The notes under the pieces were generated by a model, which saw only the letters and a program-made list of their open reading frames with translations, had not been told where the DNA came from and ran no database searches. Below are positions 6,052-10,047 of a stretch of DNA of 10,047 nt, in pieces. Within the stretch, counting starts at the first letter, position 1. Every line of letters starts with the position of its first letter. Origin of the DNA: Campylobacterota bacterium (GTDB lineage: Bacteria; Campylobacterota; Campylobacteria; Campylobacterales; Sulfurovaceae); the NCBI GenBank assembly GCA_011330645.1, contig DRQB01000075.1, positions 1 through 10,047 on the forward strand, in the 5' to 3' direction. A program made the translations under genes and the position numbers.

Positions 6052-6057
6052 TACAAT
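6052..6057 (+). promoter_or_regulatory. Possible -10 element before cvpA
   Basis: TACAAT sits 26 bases before the cvpA ATG, preceded by a T-rich stretch (CCTTTTT at 6042-6048). It lies in the 57-base pilT-cvpA gap, the largest within the gatC-to-fur part, so a second promoter for cvpA-fur-lysS could lie here. The match is one base off consensus and no -35 box is evident. Confidence 0.3.
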
Positions 6058-6083
6058 ACACAAAATATATGAGGATACAGTAA

Positions 6084-6728
6084 ATGGAAAACTTTTCGAT
6101 GATGGACTTTAACTACTTTGATGTTGTCATATCAGCTATCGTACTACTTTTAGGAATCAAAGGTTTTATGCATGGCTTTATCAAAGAAGTCTTTGGTCTT
6201 GTTGGACTTGTAGGTGGGGTTTATTTTGCTTCACGCCTCTCAGGTACTGCTGCTGATTTTATTGATAAAAACTTTTTACATCTGGAAAACGTTGCACTAC
6301 TCAAACTCATTGGTTTTCTCTCCATTTTGATTCTTATTTGGTTAGGAGCAACCATTTTAGGTTCTATTTTTTCTAAACTAACGAGTGCTAGTGGCTTAGG
6401 ATTTCTAAATCGTCTTTTTGGATTTATCGCAGGGGGAGGAAAATATTTTCTTATTTTTGCCCTTATAGTCACAGCACTTTCAAATGTCTCTTTAGTGAAA
6501 GACAATCTTGAAAAATATGTAAAAGACTCTATCTTGTATCCATATCTCAAAGAGGCTGGGTCTTATTTGATTAACTTAGACCCTACAACACTGGGGCTAG
6601 AAAGCACATCTACAACACAAGTTGTCAAAGAAGTAATCAATCTAAATGAAAACAATATTTCAGATATAAGCAATCAACCAGCAGAAGACAATAAAAGTGA
6701 AGAGAATCAAAGCACACTTTCTCAATAA
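6084..6728 (+). CDS. CvpA family inner-membrane protein
   Basis: A 214-residue CvpA-family membrane protein, named after a factor needed for colicin V production. Its molecular role is poorly defined, with links to envelope integrity and surface phenotypes. Four hydrophobic segments can be seen at about 12-28, 33-51, 70-94 and 112-132. The family's signature features are GIKGFMHGFIKEVFGLVGLV (24-43) and the conserved GFLNRLFGFIAGGGKY (105-120) before the last helix. After about residue 170 comes a polar Ser/Thr/Asn/Glu-rich tail of about 45 residues, probably disordered and with no visible motif. A GAGGA ribosome site lies 8 bases before the ATG; Met6 or Met7 could also serve as starts. It is followed by fur after 7 bases. 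The cvpA-fur-lysS-glyA order matches Campylobacter. Confidence 0.9.
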   Translation: MENFSMMDFNYFDVVISAIVLLLGIKGFMHGFIKEVFGLVGLVGGVYFASRLSGTAADFIDKNFLHLENVALLKLIGFLSILILIWLGATILGSIFSKLTSASGLGFLNRLFGFIAGGGKYFLIFALIVTALSNVSLVKDNLEKYVKDSILYPYLKEAGSYLINLDPTTLGLESTSTTQVVKEVINLNENNISDISNQPAEDNKSEENQSTLSQ

Positions 6729-6732
6729 AGGG
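6727..6732 (+). promoter_or_regulatory. Ribosome binding site that bears on the fur start
   Basis: AAAGGG overlaps the cvpA stop codon. It is only 3 bases from the first ATG (6736) but 6 bases from the second, adjoining ATG (6739). By normal spacing the second ATG should be used, which would make Fur one residue shorter. Confidence 0.6.
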
Positions 6733-6735
6733 TAA

Positions 6736-7179
6736 ATGATGATTACATATGAAAAACTTTTAGAAAAGTTTAAAACTTTACTCAAAAACAATACACTCAA
6801 ATTTACCAAACAAAGAGAACTTATTTTGAAGTTTCTCTATGAAAATGATGACCATTTTACCCCTGAAGACATTTATATGCTTCTCAAAAAAGAGTATCCT
6901 GACATCAACATAGGCATTGCTACGGTGTATCGTACCTTGACACTTTTGGAAGAATCTGGCATTGCCTCATCTATTTCATTTGGTGTACAAGGCAAGAAGT
7001 ATGAACTTGGTCTAAAAAAGCACCATGACCATCTCATCTGTACAGCCTGTGGAAACATCATAGAATTTTTTGATGAGACCATTGAACGTCAACAAGAGAA
7101 GATTGCCAAAAAATTTAATTTTCAAATGACAGACCATACGATGAAAATCGTCGGTCTGTGTGAAAATTGCCAAGCATAA
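6736..7179 (+). CDS. fur: Ferric uptake regulator Fur
   Basis: A 147-residue Fur-type metalloregulator that represses iron-uptake genes when loaded with ferrous iron. The winged-helix DNA-binding part covers about residues 20-90, with TKQRELIL (24-31), FTPEDIY and the recognition helix region IGIATVYRTLTLLEESG (59-75). The dimerisation and metal part has HHDHLIC (96-102), IIEF (108-111) and DH at 133-134. Two CxxC pairs (Cys102/Cys105 and Cys142/Cys145) form the usual structural zinc site. The HHDH motif and the place of the gene in cvpA-fur-lysS favour Fur over PerR or Zur, but paralogues cannot be fully excluded. The true start is probably the second of two adjoining ATGs. No own promoter or clear Fur box is seen directly before it, so expression from upstream promoters is likely, as I recall for Campylobacter. 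Confidence 0.93.
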   Translation: MMITYEKLLEKFKTLLKNNTLKFTKQRELILKFLYENDDHFTPEDIYMLLKKEYPDINIGIATVYRTLTLLEESGIASSISFGVQGKKYELGLKKHHDHLICTACGNIIEFFDETIERQQEKIAKKFNFQMTDHTMKIVGLCENCQA

Positions 7180-7213
7180 CAAACGTTATATCTTAACATT
7201 AAACATTACCCAT

Positions 7214-7218
7214 AGGAG
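7214..7218 (+). promoter_or_regulatory. Ribosome binding site supporting the TTG start of lysS
   Basis: AGGAG lies 5 bases before the TTG at 7224. The next in-frame ATG is more than 50 codons downstream, inside the anticodon-binding domain region, so TTG is the only start consistent with a full-length enzyme. Confidence 0.8.
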
Positions 7219-7223
7219 ACCCC

Positions 7224-8879
7224 TTGATATTTGAAAATCAATATATTCAAGAACGTATTAAAAAAACAGAAACACTCAGAGAAAAAGGGATCAACCCTTA
7301 CCCTAACCAAGTCAAAAAAGGTACACCTTCTAAGACATTTTTAAATGAATGTGCCTATGTAAAAGAGATAGAGCTACCTGAAGGTGAGATGAAACAGGAT
7401 AAGACAAAGTCTTACACACTCACAGGTCGTCTGAAATTTATCCGTATCATGGGTAAAGCAGCCTTTGCCAAGATAGAAGATACCGATGGGCTGGTACAGA
7501 TTTATTTTAACCGTGATGACTTACCAGAGGGTTACTACAACGATGTAGTCAAAAGACTCTTTGAAGTAGGTGACATCATTGAAGTGAAAGGGTACCCTTT
7601 TGTAACGCAAACAGGTGAGCTTACTCTACACTGTTTAGAAGTAAATTTAGTAACAAAAGCCATCTCCCCACTTCCTGAGAAGTTCCACGGTATTCAAGAC
7701 CAAGAGATAAAGTATCGTCAACGTTACCTCGATATGATTATGGATGCCGATGTTAAAAACCGTTTTGTACTGCGCTCTAAAATCGTCTCTAGTATCAGAA
7801 GATTTTTTGAAGACAAAGGTTTTTTAGAAGTAGAAACACCTATGATGCACCCAATACCAGGTGGAGCGAATGCAAAACCTTTTATCACGCACCACAATGC
7901 ACTGGATGTGGATCGTTACTTACGTATCGCTCCTGAGCTTTACCTCAAACGTCTTATCGTAGGTGGTATGGAAGCAGTTTTTGAAATAAACAGAAACTTT
8001 AGAAATGAGGGAATAGATGCAACCCATAACCCTGAGTTTACCTCCATTGAATTCTACTGGGCATATAAAACCTACATAGAATTGATGGAAGTGACGGAAG
8101 AACTCTTCGACTATCTCTTTGACAACTTAGGACTAGAGAGAACGCTTCCGTATGGGGATATGGAGATCAACTTTGCCACACCTTTTGCCAAAGTACCATG
8201 GGTTGATTCTATTGTCGACATCGGTGGAGTGCCTAGAGAAGTAGCCCAGAACAGAGATGCAGGACTTGCTTACCTCAAAGAGCGTAACCTCAAAACTGAT
8301 GAGAACTGGACACTGGGCTATGTACAGGCAGAACTCTTTGACGAGTTTGTAGAAGGCAAGCTTATCAACCCTACGTTCATTACAGACTACCCAGTAGACA
8401 TCTCTCCACTGGCAAGAAGAAATGATGAAAATCCGGAAGTTACTGAAAGATTTGAACTTTTCATGGCAGGAAAAGAGATAGCCAATGGTTTCTCTGAGCT
8501 CAATGACCCTATCGATCAGTATGAAAGATTTAAGGGACAGGTCGATGCCAAAGAAGCCACTGGCGATGATGAAGCGATGCACATGGACACTGATTTTGTA
8601 CGTGCACTAAGCTACGGTATGACACCTACTGCGGGTGAAGGTATAGGTATCGATAGACTTGTCATGATGCTCACTAACCAACATACCATCCGTGACGTAC
8701 TTCTCTTCCCCGCTATGCGCCCAGAAGCAGTACAGGAAACTCCTAAAGTTTCTTCTACAGATGTCTGTAAGAAATGTGGACATGATGTGATGGAAGAACT
8801 TAAACCTGCTAAAAAAGGGAAAGGCTATTTTTGTTTAGATGTTGCTGCGTGTAAAGGTCGCGCTTCAGAGAGAACGTAA
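7224..8879 (+). CDS. lysS: Class II lysyl-tRNA synthetase with C-terminal zinc-ribbon-like extension
   Basis: LysRS charges tRNA(Lys) with lysine in the cytoplasm. The start is TTG with a good AGGAG site. After an N-terminal helix comes the OB-fold anticodon-binding domain (about 60-165; SYTLTGRLKFIRIMGKAAFAKIEDTDGLVQ split across its strands). The class IIb core follows: motif 1 around IRRFFEDKGFLEVETP (from about 191), motif 2 with NRNFRNEG (256-263) and motif 3 GEGIGIDRL (471-479, Arg478). The canonical end, LLFPAMRPE, falls near residue 501, where bacterial LysRS normally stops. This protein continues for about 50 residues, with Cys515, Cys518, Cys537 and Cys543 in a C-x2-C-G ... KGKGYF-C-x5-C arrangement resembling the topoisomerase I-type zinc finger. 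It is in frame and uninterrupted, so it looks like a genuine added domain, perhaps for tRNA binding. fur ends 44 bases upstream and glyA begins 106 bases downstream. Confidence 0.97.
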   Translation: MIFENQYIQERIKKTETLREKGINPYPNQVKKGTPSKTFLNECAYVKEIELPEGEMKQDKTKSYTLTGRLKFIRIMGKAAFAKIEDTDGLVQIYFNRDDLPEGYYNDVVKRLFEVGDIIEVKGYPFVTQTGELTLHCLEVNLVTKAISPLPEKFHGIQDQEIKYRQRYLDMIMDADVKNRFVLRSKIVSSIRRFFEDKGFLEVETPMMHPIPGGANAKPFITHHNALDVDRYLRIAPELYLKRLIVGGMEAVFEINRNFRNEGIDATHNPEFTSIEFYWAYKTYIELMEVTEELFDYLFDNLGLERTLPYGDMEINFATPFAKVPWVDSIVDIGGVPREVAQNRDAGLAYLKERNLKTDENWTLGYVQAELFDEFVEGKLINPTFITDYPVDISPLARRNDENPEVTERFELFMAGKEIANGFSELNDPIDQYERFKGQVDAKEATGDDEAMHMDTDFVRALSYGMTPTAGEGIGIDRLVMMLTNQHTIRDVLLFPAMRPEAVQETPKVSSTDVCKKCGHDVMEELKPAKKGKGYFCLDVAACKGRASERT

Positions 8880-8885
8880 AATAGA

Positions 8886-8906
8886 AGGTGGATATCCTAT
8901 CCACCT
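8886..8906 (+). terminator. GC-rich hairpin just after lysS
   Basis: A perfect 9-base stem (AGGTGGATA and TATCCACCT) closes a 3-base loop, starting 7 bases after the lysS stop. The bases after it (CACACATTT) lack a clean T-run, so it is at best a weak intrinsic terminator. It could equally protect the 3' end of the lysS RNA or act as an attenuator before glyA. Confidence 0.5.
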
Positions 8907-8911
8907 CACAC

Positions 8912-8949
8912 ATTTAATTTAACCCTATCAAGGTAGGATTAAATTAAAT
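8912..8949. repeat. AT-rich inverted repeat before glyA
   Basis: Two 16-base arms (8912-8927 and 8934-8949) are complementary except for one C-A mismatch at 8923/8938, around a 6-base centre TCAAGG. The outer 11 bases of each arm are A/T only. The right arm ends 4 bases before a likely glyA -10 box, so on DNA it covers the -35 region like an operator. In the lysS RNA it would form a second hairpin right behind the first. Operator, terminator or both are possible. Confidence 0.6.
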
Positions 8950-8953
8950 TTGA

Positions 8954-8959
8954 TATAAA
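8954..8959 (+). promoter_or_regulatory. Likely -10 element of the glyA promoter
   Basis: TATAAA preceded by TG two bases earlier (TGATATAAA, 8951-8959) resembles an extended -10. RNA would start near 8966, giving a 20-base leader that contains the AAGGA ribosome site. The inverted repeat immediately upstream would overlap the polymerase footprint. Confidence 0.45.
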
Positions 8960-8985
8960 TACAACATTAAACCAAAAGGACCCTT

Positions 8986-10047
8986 ATGTCATACGAAATT
9001 GAAACCTTTGACCCAGAGATTTTTCAAGCTATTGAAAACGAAAGAGAGAGACAAACTGACCATTTAGAGATGATTGCTTCTGAAAACTTTACTATCCCTG
9101 CTGTAATGGAAGCAATGGGTTCTGTATTTACCAACAAATATGCTGAAGGGTACCCTTATAAACGTTACTATGGTGGATGTGAATTTGCTGATACTGTAGA
9201 ACAACTTGCTATCGACAGAGCCTGTGAGCTTTTTGACTGTGAATATGCCAATGTACAGCCTCACTCAGGTTCTCAAGCCAATGGTGCTGTGTATGCTGCG
9301 CTACTTAAAGCCGGTGAGAAAATCTTAGGGATGGACTTAAGCCATGGTGGTCACTTGACACACGGAAGTAAGCCAAGTTTTTCAGGTAAAAACTACTCTT
9401 CATTTACGTATGGTGTTGAGCTTGATGGACGTATCAACTATGATGAAGTGATGAGAATTGCTAAAACAGTACAACCTAAAATCATCGTTTGTGGTGCAAG
9501 TGCATATGCAAGAGAGATAGACTTTAAAAAGTTTAGAGAAATCGCTGATGAAGTAGGTGCAATTTTATTTGCAGACATCGCACACATCGCAGGACTAGTC
9601 TGTGCAGGTGAGCACCCTAGCCCATTCCCATATGCAGACGTTGTAACAACAACCACACACAAAACACTCGCAGGTCCTCGTGGTGGTATGATTATGACAA
9701 ACGATGAAGACATTGCTAAGAAAATAAACTCTGCCATCTTCCCCGGTCTTCAAGGTGGACCACTAGTGCATGTCATAGCAGCCAAAGCAGTAGGGTTCAA
9801 ACATAACCTTTCAGATGAGTGGAAAGTGTATGCAAAACAGGTAAAAGCCAATGCTTCTAAACTTGCTGAAGTACTTGTAGCACGTGGATATGATGTTGTT
9901 TCTGGCGGAACAGACAATCACCTCGTACTTGTAAGCTTCCTCGACAAAGACTTCTCAGGTAAAGACGCTGATGCAGCTCTTGGTGCTGCAGGTATCACGG
10001 TAAACAAAAACACTGTACCAGGTGAGACTAGAAGTCCATTTGTAACC
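8986..10047 (+). CDS. glyA: Serine hydroxymethyltransferase (cut by window end)
   Basis: SHMT interconverts serine plus tetrahydrofolate with glycine plus 5,10-methylene-tetrahydrofolate, using pyridoxal phosphate. It is the main entry to one-carbon metabolism. The frame is open for 354 codons to the last base. Bacterial SHMT is about 415-420 residues, so roughly 60 residues lie beyond the window. Visible hallmarks are LEMIASENFT near the N-terminus, NKYAEGYPYKRYYGG, PHSGSQANGAVY (cofactor phosphate region), LSHGGHLTHG, DIAHIAGLVCAGEHPSP, and the PLP-binding TTTTHKTLAGPRGG with Lys226, equivalent to Lys229 of the E. coli enzyme. The ATG has AAGGA 5 bases upstream. It follows lysS across a 106-base gap that holds two inverted repeats and a likely promoter, so it may be transcribed separately from lysS although the order lysS-glyA is conserved in Campylobacter. 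Confidence 0.96.
   Translation, partial: MSYEIETFDPEIFQAIENERERQTDHLEMIASENFTIPAVMEAMGSVFTNKYAEGYPYKRYYGGCEFADTVEQLAIDRACELFDCEYANVQPHSGSQANGAVYAALLKAGEKILGMDLSHGGHLTHGSKPSFSGKNYSSFTYGVELDGRINYDEVMRIAKTVQPKIIVCGASAYAREIDFKKFREIADEVGAILFADIAHIAGLVCAGEHPSPFPYADVVTTTTHKTLAGPRGGMIMTNDEDIAKKINSAIFPGLQGGPLVHVIAAKAVGFKHNLSDEWKVYAKQVKANASKLAEVLVARGYDVVSGGTDNHLVLVSFLDKDFSGKDADAALGAAGITVNKNTVPGETRSPFVT

Noticed and set aside
8133..8582. 149-codon open frame on the minus strand inside lysS
   Set aside because: It lies entirely opposite the conserved LysRS catalytic core and has no recognisable domain or ribosome site.
9438..9737. Open frame on the minus strand inside glyA
   Set aside because: It lies opposite the PLP-binding part of SHMT and its Ala/Ser-rich translation is typical of an antisense shadow.
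1..10047. Defence system, prophage, transposon or CRISPR array
   Set aside because: Every gene belongs to a recognised housekeeping, motility, redox or signalling family. No integrase, transposase, spaced repeats or island-like base composition was seen.

Overview
The window is ordinary, densely packed bacterial chromosome. It is AT-rich, and no gene-free stretch exceeds about 110 bases. The run gatC ... cvpA-fur-lysS-glyA is, from my knowledge of Campylobacter jejuni, the order typical of Campylobacterota (Epsilonproteobacteria). The added pilT gene and the ferredoxin-thioredoxin reductase catalytic subunit point towards a free-living, possibly autotrophic member such as a Sulfurovum- or Sulfurimonas-like organism. 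The genus is an inference. I see no tRNA or rRNA gene, insertion sequence, CRISPR array, prophage or broken gene.

Left part (1-4219). A metallophosphoesterase-like gene cut by the window edge runs rightwards to 309. It converges on a leftward block. That block starts at a promoter region with two perfect -10 boxes around 3780-3805 and holds five genes separated by only 2-7 bases: a single-domain rhodanese, a YqiA-like esterase, dapE (lysine and peptidoglycan precursor synthesis), an exported thioredoxin-like protein, and a membrane histidine kinase with almost no periplasmic part and no adjacent response regulator. Upstream of it on the same strand, 61 bases away, lies a ferredoxin-thioredoxin reductase catalytic (beta) subunit.

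Right part (4307-10047). Divergent from the reductase gene is a rightward cluster: gatC, a YffB/ArsC-like single-cysteine thioredoxin-fold protein, pilT (type IV pilus retraction ATPase), a CvpA-family membrane protein, fur, lysS and glyA (cut by the window end). It mixes translation (GatC, LysRS), one-carbon and glycine metabolism (SHMT), iron regulation (Fur) and surface motility (PilT).

Two details stand out. LysRS carries a C-terminal four-cysteine extension that looks like a topoisomerase-type zinc ribbon. The short lysS-glyA gap holds two consecutive inverted repeats, the second lying immediately upstream of a likely glyA promoter. Several genes of the left half are thiol-redox proteins (reductase beta subunit, rhodanese, thioredoxin), and with the nearby YffB-like protein they give the region a loose redox theme. 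I found no convincing new multi-gene system. The best leads are the LysRS extension, the lone reductase subunit beside a sulfur/redox operon, and the palindromes before glyA.
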